Below are positions 7,354 to 15,299 of a stretch of 44,286 nucleotides of DNA, piece by piece. The number at the start of each line of letters is the position of its first letter. The first letter of the stretch is position 1. The DNA lies in assembly GCA_900543145.1 (NCBI GenBank), contig UQPZ01000014.1, positions 1 through 44,286 of the forward strand. Direction: 5' to 3'. The notes beneath the pieces were generated by a model. That model was not told where the DNA came from and made no database searches. It was given only the letters and a program-made list of their open reading frames with translations. This DNA is from an uncultured Ruminococcus sp. (GTDB lineage: Bacteria; Bacillota; Clostridia; Oscillospirales; Ruminococcaceae). Both the position numbers and the translations under genes were made by a program.

Positions 7354-7962
7354 ATGAGTAAACGTGTTTATATTAGTGCAGATTATTCGGAGGACAGCGG
7401 TGATCGTAATGTTGTTGAAACACTGAACAAATGGGGAACTGATGATTTGCATAAGGTAGATTTTATTGATATGGCAAAAGTAGTTTCAGGAAGTATTTCT
7501 AATGATTCTGATTGCCGTCCATGTGACTTGAAAAGGGAGTTTAACAATCAGATTAATGCATCTTCAGTAGTGATTATAGTTATTGGTGATAAAACTAAAG
7601 ATCGTACAGCAGGAAGTAATTGTTCTCGAGTGAATAAAGCACAGAGTGAGTGTAGTTGTACTCCCTATAAGCAAAATTCAAATGGATCGAAAGTCTGTAA
7701 GGTTTATAATACTTCTGATACTGATGGTACGAATGTTGGAAATATCAATGCATATTCATATATTCGTCATGAATTTGAACAGGCCAAGAAACGCAATAAA
7801 GTAATTATTGTGGTATATAATTCATTAAGAAAAGAAACAAATTGGCTCCCAGCTTATATGAAAGATTATGAATCAGTGGCACATCCTTTTTGGATTAAGA
7901 ACAGCAATGGTGATAAGGTTGGCGATTATTCATATATCAAAGAGGCGTTGGGATGTGATTGA
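7354..7962 (+). CDS. thsB: Thoeris TIR-like protein (ThsB family)
   Basis: A 202-residue protein starting MSKRVYISADYSEDSGDRNV, typical of the TIR-like fold of the ThsB/MTH538 family. A hydrophobic strand SSVVIIVIGDKTKDRT and the motif SYIRHEFEQAKKRNKVIIVV, with a candidate catalytic Glu, follow. In Thoeris these proteins sense phage infection and make an ADP-ribose-derived signal from NAD+. ATG 7354 follows AAGGAGAGAAG. The gene overlaps the next one by 8 bp, a Macro-domain membrane protein, which is the arrangement of type II Thoeris, where the signal is histidine-ADPR. Family membership is by motif reading only. Confidence 0.75.
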   Translation: MSKRVYISADYSEDSGDRNVVETLNKWGTDDLHKVDFIDMAKVVSGSISNDSDCRPCDLKREFNNQINASSVVIIVIGDKTKDRTAGSNCSRVNKAQSECSCTPYKQNSNGSKVCKVYNTSDTDGTNVGNINAYSYIRHEFEQAKKRNKVIIVVYNSLRKETNWLPAYMKDYESVAHPFWIKNSNGDKVGDYSYIKEALGCD

Positions 7963-8740
7963 TTTTTTTGTAAAAAGCGCAACATGGTCTATAAGTATAA
8001 CTACATTGATTTTCACCTTTGTACCTGAAACATACTTTGAAAAAAATATTATTCTAAATCGAATATTAACGCTACTCTTTGTTTTTATTATTGTAATAAT
8101 ATTTTATTGGATATTTTTGGTGTGCCGCAGGAGCGTTACATTTAAAGGGCATAATTACAAAATTAAAGTTGAGTATGGCGATATTTTGAAAATGAATAAT
8201 TGTAAAAAGGTTATCAATTTTGATGAGTGTTACACTACCAGTGTAGGTAATGCCCCGGGTGATATAAAACCTACGTCGGTTTGTGGTCAATATCTTAAAA
8301 TATATCCAGATTTGGATGTAGAGAAACTCATAAAGAAATCAAAACTGAAAGCAGAGAATGAGAGATCGCAATACATGGGAAAGAAAAAATATGAATCTGG
8401 TAAATTAGTATCTAACGGCGATGACTTGTTGATGTCTTTTGCAAAACTTGATGCAGACGGAATAGGAAAGTTTTTTTCTCATAAAGAATTTTTGGATTGT
8501 TTATTTTTGTTATGGAAAGAAATTGATAAATATTATGGTCAGAAAGATGTTTGTATTCCTATCTTAGGTTCAGGTCTGACTCGCATTAATGAAACGCTTC
8601 TAACGCAGCAAGAACTCCTTGATATAATTATCAATTCGTACAAGTTGAGTCCACACAAAATAAAATCTCCATATAAACTGCATATTGTATGCAAAAAAAA
8701 TGATGATTTTTCATTGAACAAAATCGGCAAGTTTATTTAA
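7955..8740 (+). CDS. thsA: Type II Thoeris effector: two TM helices plus Macro domain (ThsA-like)
   Basis: A 261-residue protein from GTG 7955, inside the end of the TIR gene. Two hydrophobic helices (~residues 9-25 and ~36-58, LLFVFIIVIIFYWIFLV) precede a soluble domain that starts KIKVEYGDILKMNNCKKVIN. Together with VGNAPGDIKPTSVCGQYLK and the later strand VCIPILGSGLTRINE, this matches the ThsA-type Macro (DUF6430-like) domain. In the known systems the Macro domain binds the ADPR-type signal and the membrane helices then damage the membrane, stopping phage spread by cell arrest or death. The high AT content suggests lateral transfer together with the TIR gene. Confidence 0.75.
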   Translation: MIDFFVKSATWSISITTLIFTFVPETYFEKNIILNRILTLLFVFIIVIIFYWIFLVCRRSVTFKGHNYKIKVEYGDILKMNNCKKVINFDECYTTSVGNAPGDIKPTSVCGQYLKIYPDLDVEKLIKKSKLKAENERSQYMGKKKYESGKLVSNGDDLLMSFAKLDADGIGKFFSHKEFLDCLFLLWKEIDKYYGQKDVCIPILGSGLTRINETLLTQQELLDIIINSYKLSPHKIKSPYKLHIVCKKNDDFSLNKIGKFI

Positions 8741-8993
8741 TATAAAATTTTAAAAATAGTAGGTGAATGCTTATTGTTCATCTTTTCTAAAATTGAATCT
8801 ATATTGTATGCCATAAAACACTGTACCACTTTATAAAAAATTCTGTATTACATCGTTTTCAGTTTCGAATAACACTATAAGTCTACGTTTGTTGCTTTTG
8901 TTAAGTTTTAATTTTGGAGCTGAACTTCCTAGGTTATCTGCTTTAAGAACTCCCGAGAAATAGATTATTGCTTATATAATTATATAAGAGTCT
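8741..8993. other. AT-rich intergenic spacer after Thoeris
   Basis: No ORF, RNA gene or clear terminator seen. It is AT-rich and lies between the Thoeris operon and the MITE-like element. Confidence 0.5.
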
Positions 8994-9141
8994 GTGTTCA
9001 TTGGAAAGGTGTGCGGATTTTCGAGCATAATTTTTTCGGTTGCAAGAAAAAATTCGCAGGCATACTGGCGTATGTCAAGAATTTATGACGCAACAAGGGA
9101 CAAAATTTGCCGAAAATACATGCAGCTTATCCTATGAACAC
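8994..9141. mobile_element. MITE-like 148-bp palindromic element
   Basis: The ends are imperfect inverted repeats: GTGTTCATTGGAAAGG at the left and the complement of CTTATCCTATGAACAC at the right. The arms continue to pair inward (ATTTTCG with CGAAAAT, GTTGC with GCAAC, GCATAC with GTATG), so the whole unit folds into one long imperfect hairpin. It has no coding capacity. I recall similar dispersed hairpin units in Ruminococcaceae genomes, but cannot verify that here. Confidence 0.65.
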
Positions 9142-9267
9142 GTGCTTTAAATGAAGCAATTATAAAATGATTTAACTTGTTAACTTGCGTTTCCTTTCAA
9201 AATAGTATCGATGATAATATAAGCAATTTATTAAAATTGCCTTACTTCACATCTAAATAGATACTTA

Positions 9268-9296
9268 TTGAGCAAATACTTTTTATTATATAATAT
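9268..9296 (+). promoter_or_regulatory. Possible promoter of the truncated NTPase gene
   Basis: TTGAGC (9268-9273), a 17-base spacer and TAATAT (9291-9296), 50 bases before the ORF at 9346. Confidence 0.45.
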
Positions 9297-9345
9297 CCTC
9301 ATTGGCACTTAAAATAATTGTTTGAAAATAATGGAGGACGAGAAC

Positions 9346-9702
9346 ATGTGTGTATGGAATATTGCAGCTGATAATAGCTCATTGTCAGATGAAACTATTA
9401 TGAAATTACTTTATTGCAATAATAGTGTTACATCATTTATGAATTCAAACAGTTCCAAAGGGATTGCTGGATGCAAAGTAATGGGAAAAACTTTTTTATT
9501 AAGAGCAAAACGAATAAAAATGCAAAATGAAGTAAATAATTCAATACTTATTCTTCCAAGAGATAGAGTCGTTGACGCTTTCGGTTCTTTGCCACTTAAT
9601 AATGTTCACATAAATTTTTTGTCAAGTTACAGCAATTGGAAATCGCTATGGATTTCATGTATTTCAATTTATTTGTTATCTCAAAAAGAATTTGAAGAAT
9701 AA
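9346..9702 (+). pseudogene. Truncated P-loop NTPase (N-terminal fragment)
   Basis: A 118-residue ORF starting at ATG 9346 after GGAGG. It contains a Walker A motif (GCKVMGKT, ~residues 42-49) embedded in KGIAGCKVMGKTFLLRAKR, a layout seen in N-termini of large P-loop ATPases, some in defence loci. Walker B and all later motifs are missing because the ORF stops about 70 residues after the P-loop. An IS3 remnant lies just downstream. I interpret it as the stump of a defence-type ATPase cut by insertion and deletion. A genuinely short protein cannot be excluded. Confidence 0.55.
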
Positions 9703-9781
9703 AAAAATGATAAAAGCAATGAAGTTCCAGCAGTGCAGGGATTTGGATCATAGTCAATAAAGTAGATAAGAAAAAAGAAAA

Positions 9782-9950
9782 TTAAAAAAGAGATTCAAAT
9801 TGAACAGGCGACAAAAAGTCATTAGCGGAATGAGGACGCTTGAAATTGTAAAAGTGGATGTAATCGAAAACAGATAACTCCAGAGCCTGGATTGAGTTAT
9901 AAGAATGCCGATTCGTTTTCTCCAACTTCAGGAATTTGAAGGTTCTGAAA
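9782..9950 (-). pseudogene. IS3-family transposase, C-terminal remnant
   Basis: On the minus strand, the last ~55 codons read FKFLKLEKTNRHSYNSIQAL ... FDYIHFYNFKRPHSANDFLS and PVQFESLF before the stop. This is the characteristic end of the IS3-group OrfB integrase core (YN..RPH motif). No catalytic DDE core, OrfA or inverted repeats remain. Upstream sequence (9950-10100, minus) is unrelated. Confidence 0.75.
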
Positions 9951-10127
9951 AACAAACCGTGTAAACGCAATAATCGCCAAAAATTTTACAATACTAAAAC
10001 TGCAGCCAAAAAGGGCAACGCTGAGGAGCGACCCGACGCAGGCTGTAAGATATACGGAGAAGAGCAGCGGCATTATCGCTGCTTTTCTTTTCACCGGTAT
10101 CTTCCTAGCGGATAAACCTCAGGGGTT

Positions 10128-10145
10128 TGGGGACAGAGTCCCCGA
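10128..10145. repeat. GC-rich mini-hairpin inside a scrambled spacer
   Basis: GGGGAC-AGA-GTCCCC forms a short perfect hairpin within a GC-rich patch that contrasts with the AT-rich surroundings. It is probably part of a dispersed intergenic repeat. The rest of 9951-10181 shows nothing recognisable. Confidence 0.4.
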
Positions 10146-10181
10146 CAGCCATCAGAGGTGAAGAGAGGTTTAGGCTTGCCG

Positions 10182-10292
10182 ATGTATGATGCTCCTAATG
10201 CGGTAGAGGAATTGAAACAGCCGAGGAAACATCCAACCCCAGAAAAGGTCGAAGCAATTAAAGATGCTTTGAAGTATTTTCAGGTTATTTAA
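10182..10292 (+). CDS. Orphan 36-codon ORF, probably a gene fragment
   Basis: Reads MYDAPNAVEELKQPRKHPTP then EKVEAIKDALKYFQVI. The frame is also open upstream of the ATG without a start, and the amino-acid composition looks coding, so it may be the 3' end of a lost gene. Family not recognised. Confidence 0.3.
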   Translation: MYDAPNAVEELKQPRKHPTPEKVEAIKDALKYFQVI

Positions 10293-10336
10293 AATTATAA
10301 ACGTATATGATAATTAAGTTGTGAGGTATATGTGTA

Positions 10337-11449
10337 ATGAATACATCAATTTTTTTAATTCGACATGGGGAGTCGCTAAAAAATACTCTGAGTGCTTACT
10401 CTACCCTCTCTGGAAAAGAACCATTAACGAAATTTGGTAAATATCAGGCGGAGTGCGCTGCCAATTATTTATCGAAGTACTATAAATCTCAAAAACCTCA
10501 ATGTTCAGCGTTATATGTAGCAAATGATAAGCGTTCGATTGAGTCGGCAGCAATGATTTCCAAAAAGCTTCAAATCCAAATTAAAAAAGTAGATGAACTT
10601 TTAGCATTTACAGGAAGTGATTCTAATGGTAAACTTGCAGACGATCTTTATAATGAGAAACCAGAATTAGGTAAGGAGATCCAACTATATCGAGCAGGGT
10701 TTTTATCTGCTTATGATGTGTCATGGCCAGCAGGGAGCACCAAAGTCCTTGAGAAAAATATACAACTATTTTTTGAAAGTAAACTTTTACTTGATAATGG
10801 TATGTCTATAGTTGTTTCTCATAAATCGATAATCACGTGTTTATCAATTATAATGTTAAAAAGATATAGCAACTACCCAAAAAACTATTATGGATATATT
10901 GATATTCCTGTTGGAACTGGATTATTATTTGAAATTAATAATGATATGCTTACTGTTTCACAACTGAGCTTTTCTGAAATTAGAAAAACGTCTAAAACTG
11001 ACGTTGTTTTGCGGAATGGTATAATTGAGTTTCCAGAATCTTCTTGTGCGATTTGTTGGAGAAATAATTGTCTTCTATTGGTAAAACAAGTTAGGCAAGA
11101 TAAGAAAACTTGGGAATTGCCTGGAGGAAAAATCGAATTGTTTGAGTCTCCCATTGCGGCTGCAGTTCGAGAGTTGAGAGAAGAGACTGGCATTAGAGCT
11201 GAAAAGGGAGAATTGATATATAGTTTAGATTTAGACTTATCAATTTCATTTCATCGGACACATTTGGTAGAATTTAAACACATTAGAACTCCAGATGAAA
11301 GCTTCAGTAATGCTAAATGGATTCCAGTTGAAGATTTAGAGCGAATGATTAATGTAGGAGAGATTACACATGCACCAACTATAGTAGCTTTTTTAAAGAG
11401 AAGCAGTACAAGGAAAGAAGGAAGTGAATTCGGTGACACCAATATATGA
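10337..11449 (+). CDS. Histidine phosphatase-Nudix hydrolase fusion
   Basis: Residues ~1-200 are a phosphoglycerate-mutase-like histidine phosphatase: FLIRHGES gives the phospho-accepting His (~residue 10) and VSHKS (~160) the second active-site His, with SHK in place of the usual SHG. Residues ~225-365 are a Nudix domain with a perfect Nudix box (~262-284: GGKIELFESP then AAAVRELREETGI, fitting Gx5Ex7REUxEExGU). Nudix enzymes hydrolyse nucleoside diphosphates linked to another group, and a fused phosphatase could remove the resulting phosphate. The gene overlaps the next one by 26 bp, so they act together. The substrate is unknown; a nucleotide signal is inferred. Confidence 0.85.
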   Translation: MNTSIFLIRHGESLKNTLSAYSTLSGKEPLTKFGKYQAECAANYLSKYYKSQKPQCSALYVANDKRSIESAAMISKKLQIQIKKVDELLAFTGSDSNGKLADDLYNEKPELGKEIQLYRAGFLSAYDVSWPAGSTKVLEKNIQLFFESKLLLDNGMSIVVSHKSIITCLSIIMLKRYSNYPKNYYGYIDIPVGTGLLFEINNDMLTVSQLSFSEIRKTSKTDVVLRNGIIEFPESSCAICWRNNCLLLVKQVRQDKKTWELPGGKIELFESPIAAAVRELREETGIRAEKGELIYSLDLDLSISFHRTHLVEFKHIRTPDESFSNAKWIPVEDLERMINVGEITHAPTIVAFLKRSSTRKEGSEFGDTNI

Positions 11450-12164
11450 TATAATAATTAATTTGAGTTGTACATTATTTTCGTTTTTATGTGGTATTTT
11501 GGCTCACAAAGCATTGATTAAATGGAAACAACGAGGGAAGATGGTAATATGGAATGTTTTAAAAGATGGTAATGATTTACCAATAGCACTTTCTATGAGG
11601 GAGGGTCCATATACAACGAGTACTCCTAGAGCGGCGCTTGCGGAAGTGCTAGCATTGGCGGATATACTTCCTATGCTCCAACAGTTGTCGATAAATTATA
11701 ATATTATAAGTGATAACAACAATTTTAGGATTAATAGTTCACCTACTTTGTTGTGTATTGGTGGAAAAAAAGCTAATGCAGTAACAGCAAGGTTTTTGGC
11801 ACAGTATTGTAGTAGTCTTCCAATCAAAATAGAAGATAATCCTTTTTCCATTATAGTTGGAGGAAGGAAATATACTACTGAGTATTCGGATAATCATTCA
11901 AATATTGTGGCAGACTATGGTGTTGTACTTGTTATTTGTAACAAAGATAGTGAGGGTAAGAACAAATGTAGAATTGCTGCTTTTGGTGGAAGAGGTTTTG
12001 GAACACGTGGTGCTGTACAATGTCTTTCTAGTACTGGCTTAGTAAAACGATTTAAGCGATATTCAAAAAACAATTCTTTTCTGGCTATTATATGTATTAG
12101 GGGAGATAATGATGAAATTCGGACATCGGTTGAGGAATTTTATCCACTTGATACATACATATGA
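11424..12164 (+). CDS. Membrane-anchored protein of unknown function coupled to phosphatase-Nudix
   Basis: A 246-residue protein. Residues ~8-30 form one hydrophobic segment (IIINLSCTLFSFLCGILAH) that should anchor it. The soluble part has alternating strands and helices, with motifs LLCIGGKKANAVTARFLAQY and VADYGVVLVICNK, followed by RIAAFGGRGFGTRGAVQCL. These glycine-rich loops look like a ligand- or nucleotide-binding Rossmann-like domain. I cannot name the family. The start is GTG 11424 or GTG 11433; AAGAAGGAAG upstream fits the second better. The 26-bp overlap with the phosphatase-Nudix gene implies a functional pair, perhaps a membrane sensor with a nucleotide-processing enzyme. Confidence 0.65.
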   Translation: MNSVTPIYDIIINLSCTLFSFLCGILAHKALIKWKQRGKMVIWNVLKDGNDLPIALSMREGPYTTSTPRAALAEVLALADILPMLQQLSINYNIISDNNNFRINSSPTLLCIGGKKANAVTARFLAQYCSSLPIKIEDNPFSIIVGGRKYTTEYSDNHSNIVADYGVVLVICNKDSEGKNKCRIAAFGGRGFGTRGAVQCLSSTGLVKRFKRYSKNNSFLAIICIRGDNDEIRTSVEEFYPLDTYI

Positions 12165-12169
12165 AACAT

Positions 12170-12764
12170 AAATTTTTTTGGCAGTTGTTTATATTGTAAA
12201 TTATTATGGAATTGATTCTATCGATTGGGAAAATAAAATTGAGGGTAGATAAAAAGATAACGTACGATACTTTCAATCTGATGTGTTAAATCTTGAAAAT
12301 ATTATGCCAACCATAGATAAAATCGACATACTTATATTCCCGAAATCTATATGCGAACTATCTCTGAAAGATATAGAATATATATCGGATTATTTAACTT
12401 CGAATACTAATGATTTATATGTAATGGCTTCATATAGAAACAATGACAGTTTATTAGCGGATGATGTGAATAAAATAAAAAACTATGTAGGTATTTACAA
12501 AATAAGGAATTTGAAATCACTGGTGGAAAACCTGATTCTGCATATAGTTTAAAAAACAGAGATAAAGGTATAAGAGCAATATATTCTGACTATAGTTATC
12601 CTGATGATGCTCTTGTATATATAGAACAATTAATAGATTGTTGTAAATCAATAAATGAAGCTGATACCAAATGTGTTTCTTGTTGCAAGTCGATTTCAAG
12701 AAAGCCAATACTAACTCTAAGTAATATTAATTACAATCTTATAAAATTAGAAAGAAATAAATAG
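12170..12764 (+). pseudogene. Broken gene with in-frame stop and frameshift
   Basis: Coding-like sequence begins just after the previous gene (VVYIVNYYGIDSIDWENKIE) and hits a TAA near 12250. It continues in the same frame (VRYFQSDVLNLENIMPTIDK, IDILIFPKSICELSLKDIEY). Near 12500 it must shift frame to go on as KEFEITGGKPDSAYSLKNRD through a Cys cluster (CVSCCK) to the stop at 12764. The pattern of a strand, DVL and IDILIFPKS resembles the core of a class I SAM-dependent methyltransferase, but that is a guess. At least two lesions mean it is dead, unless part survives as the 89-codon ORF 12283-12552. Confidence 0.5.
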
Positions 12765-12793
12765 TTGACGAAATTTGATTTATGATGTAATAT
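12765..12793 (+). promoter_or_regulatory. Promoter of the DUF1848 gene
   Basis: TTGACG (12765-12770), a 17-base spacer and TAATAT (12788-12793), 17 bases before the ATG. It would give a very short leader. Confidence 0.5.
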
Positions 12794-12810
12794 GTAAATG
12801 GGGTGATAAA

Positions 12811-13749
12811 ATGATAATCAGTGCAAGCCGAAGAACAGATATACCTGCTTTCTATTCGGAATGGTTTTTTAACAGAATAAAAGCCGGGGATGTGCTTGTG
12901 AGAAATCCTATGAATACTCATCAGATAAGCAGGATAAAACTTACCCCTGACGTTGTCGACTGCATAGTGTTCTGGACGAAAAATCCCAAGCCGATGTTGG
13001 AGCGGCTTGATGAACTGAAAGATTATAACTATTATTTTCAATTTACGCTTAATTCTTATGCCAAAGACATTGAGCCGAGCGTTCCGTCAAAGGATAAGGA
13101 ATTAATACAGACTTTTAAATCACTTTCAGACAAAATTGGCAAGGAAAGAGTTATCTGGAGATATGATCCGATCATAGTTAACGAAAAATATACAGCTGAA
13201 TATCACATCAAGTATTTTGAAAAACTTGCTGAAATATTAGATGGAAAGTTTGGAAAATGTGTAATCAGCTTTGTAGACTACTACAAAAAGAACGCAACGA
13301 ATTTCAAGAACAATAATATATCGGAGCTTTCTTTTGAAAGTATAAGACAAATTGCAAAAGCTTTTTCTGAAATTGCAAAGAGAAAAAATTTCACTATAAA
13401 TACCTGCGCAGAGGAAATTGATTTGAGTGAGTTTGGTATTGAACATGGGAAATGTATTGATGACAAACTGATTGAAAAGCTTGCAGGCGGATGGCTGTCG
13501 GTATCAAAAGACAAAAATCAACGTGATGAATGCGGCTGTGTTGAAAGTATTGATATTGGTGTGTATAACACTTGTCTGCACGAATGTAAATATTGTTATG
13601 CAAATTACAGCAAGAATACCGTACTTGCAAATTTCAATAAATATGATGCGAATTCACCATTGCTTTGTAGTTTTCTTGGCGAAGATGATAAAATCACAGA
13701 CAGGAAAGTTAAATCGATGATTGATACACAATTAAAGATGTGGATGTAA
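12811..13749 (+). CDS. DUF1848 family protein, radical-SAM-like
   Basis: A 312-residue protein starting MIISASRRTDIPAFYSEWF, with VRNPMNTHQISRI, CIVFWTKNPKPML and RVIWRYDPIIV, all signatures of DUF1848. Near the C-terminus lies a cysteine motif CLHECKYCYAN, a CX3CX2C arrangement like that of radical SAM enzymes binding a [4Fe-4S] cluster, preceded by CGC. Radical SAM motifs usually lie near the N-terminus, so the order is unusual but, as I recall, normal for this family. Function is unknown. ATG 12811 follows GGGGTGA; upstream in-frame codons lie in the promoter region. It appears to be an independent single-gene unit. Confidence 0.85.
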   Translation: MIISASRRTDIPAFYSEWFFNRIKAGDVLVRNPMNTHQISRIKLTPDVVDCIVFWTKNPKPMLERLDELKDYNYYFQFTLNSYAKDIEPSVPSKDKELIQTFKSLSDKIGKERVIWRYDPIIVNEKYTAEYHIKYFEKLAEILDGKFGKCVISFVDYYKKNATNFKNNNISELSFESIRQIAKAFSEIAKRKNFTINTCAEEIDLSEFGIEHGKCIDDKLIEKLAGGWLSVSKDKNQRDECGCVESIDIGVYNTCLHECKYCYANYSKNTVLANFNKYDANSPLLCSFLGEDDKITDRKVKSMIDTQLKMWM

Positions 13750-13800
13750 ACAAAATATGTGTCAAATGTTTCATCAAGCCGTGACAGTCCTAACACAATT

Positions 13801-13830
13801 CCCGTTATCAGTTTGTGGTAACGGGATATT
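13801..13830 (+). terminator. Probable terminator of the DUF1848 gene
   Basis: CCCGTTA (13801-13807) pairs with TAACGGG (13819-13825), followed by a weak T-rich stretch, 50 bases after the stop codon. Confidence 0.6.
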
Positions 13831-13832
13831 TT

Positions 13833-13883
13833 ATGCCGCTTACACTTTTCACAGAAAAGTGCGAGGTAATCGAGCAACGGCAT
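13833..13883. other. Structured 51-bp intergenic unit
   Basis: ATGCCG at the left pairs with CGGCAT at the right, and an inner hairpin (CACTTTTC with GAAAAGTG) sits between them. It lies between two terminator-like hairpins, so it may be a small structured RNA or a dispersed repeat. No coding potential seen. Confidence 0.4.
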
Positions 13884-13931
13884 TGTACACTGAGCAAATA
13901 TCTATTTCATAGTCCCAACACAATTATGTTT

Positions 13932-13983
13932 AAAGAGCGGAATCCACAATTCATTTGTAATTTGTGGATTCCGTTCTTTTATT
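13932..13983. terminator. Strong terminator, possibly bidirectional
   Basis: An 18-base arm (13932-13949, AAAGAGCGGAATCCACAA) pairs with 13962-13979 with one G-T pair and runs into a T-rich tail. Confidence 0.75.
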
Positions 13984-14047
13984 TGTTAATAACTGTATGT
14001 TAGAATATAAGAGTCTCTGTAAAAATAACAAAGATTGAGGTAGTGTA

Positions 14048-14076
14048 TTGAAATATGTTAAAATATATGATATAAT
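14048..14076 (+). promoter_or_regulatory. Promoter of the FtsX-like permease pair
   Basis: TTGAAA (14048-14053), a 17-base spacer and a perfect TATAAT (14071-14076), about 50 bases before the first permease gene. Confidence 0.75.
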
Positions 14077-14127
14077 TAAATATACAAGGTAGGATTTTCT
14101 CAGCAGTGATATTTCAAAGGAGGATAA

Positions 14128-15294
14128 ATGAAATACATATATAAGAATATAAAAAGCTTTGTACAGAATAATATTTTATTTTTTTGCTTGTTTATAATTT
14201 GTCAAATAACATCATTTATTGTTTTGCTGTTTTCGTTCGGAGCTTTTCAAAACTTCAAAATTATTAAAAATCAAACGATTGAACAAACCTCCTTTGAGAT
14301 ATGCTTTGGAAATTTAATAGAACAATTCCGATATGATGACGGCAGTATATGTTGTACAGGCGACGGAAGCGTTGATAACGGTTCTGTAAAAAAGCTTCTT
14401 GATCTCCTTGATGAAAAAACTCTTGAGGAACTGGAGTTGATTGTTTATTTTCCGTATTTTAATAATACCGATCTTAAGTTTGCCGAAGGATATGATCATA
14501 TATCCGTTGCTTTCAGATTAAAATATCTTAAAGATGAAAAAACTTTAGCTCCGTACGGCAGCTCGTCTGTAAGCTCGGGAGTTCCGTTGACATATGAGGA
14601 ATTTATGCAGGGCAGCAATAAAATAACCTTGCCATGTGATTATAGTCAGGAATACCTTGGAGCTGACGTTATCATAGCAGACAAGCATTATGTGGTTTAC
14701 GGAATAGAAACTATGGATGATTTTATCGGAATGTCTTATTTTAACTCTCCGAACGATATAGACGGTATTGAAAATATAAGCTTTTACTTTAATGACCTAG
14801 CAACAAAATCAGCATATAACGATATTGCTGACGCCTGTAAAGAGGTATATGGAGATTATGCATATATACCGAAAATAGAAACCGTATCATCTGACAAGCT
14901 GCCATTTTACAATTCAATAATGGCGGTATCAGTTTTGCTTGCGCTGCTTTCAGCCGTTACTCTTATGCTTTTATATAAATATGTTCTGCAAAAACGAAGC
15001 AGAACTATTGCTATATTAAGACTGAATGGGTGCAGCAAAGGAAAATCAAGAAGAATTTGTATAGCAGAAATTATTATTATTTCCCTGATATGCGCGGCGA
15101 TTGCCTACGCTTTGTATTTCGGGTTTTTAATTCATGGGTTATCGCACTACTTAATATATATCAAAGCTGTTTACAGCGCCAAGAATATTGCTGTTATGTT
15201 TGCGGTAAATGTGCTTGCAGCTTATATGGTTACAAATATAATGATAGTACGTCAGCTTTCAGCTAAACCTGTTGATCAGTTAAAGGAGAGGTGA
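14128..15294 (+). CDS. ABC transporter permease, FtsX-like (first of a pair)
   Basis: A 388-residue membrane protein after a consensus AAAGGAGG. One N-terminal TM helix (~13-35) is followed by an extracellular domain of ~200 residues, then three TM helices (~265-285, ~312-332, ~350-375) in the typical FtsX/MacB arrangement. The loop RSRTIAILRLNGCSKGKSRR is the cytoplasmic coupling region that normally contacts an ATPase. These transporters often export or sense peptides. The substrate is unknown. It is followed by a second permease and then by only the start of an ATPase gene, so the complex may be non-functional or may use an ATPase from elsewhere. Confidence 0.75.
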   Translation: MKYIYKNIKSFVQNNILFFCLFIICQITSFIVLLFSFGAFQNFKIIKNQTIEQTSFEICFGNLIEQFRYDDGSICCTGDGSVDNGSVKKLLDLLDEKTLEELELIVYFPYFNNTDLKFAEGYDHISVAFRLKYLKDEKTLAPYGSSSVSSGVPLTYEEFMQGSNKITLPCDYSQEYLGADVIIADKHYVVYGIETMDDFIGMSYFNSPNDIDGIENISFYFNDLATKSAYNDIADACKEVYGDYAYIPKIETVSSDKLPFYNSIMAVSVLLALLSAVTLMLLYKYVLQKRSRTIAILRLNGCSKGKSRRICIAEIIIISLICAAIAYALYFGFLIHGLSHYLIYIKAVYSAKNIAVMFAVNVLAAYMVTNIMIVRQLSAKPVDQLKER

Positions 15295-15299
15295 CGGAA

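Noticed and set aside
9897..10094. 65-codon hydrophobic minus-strand ORF
   Set aside because: No ribosome binding site or homology recognised; overlaps the IS3 remnant in another frame and is probably chance.
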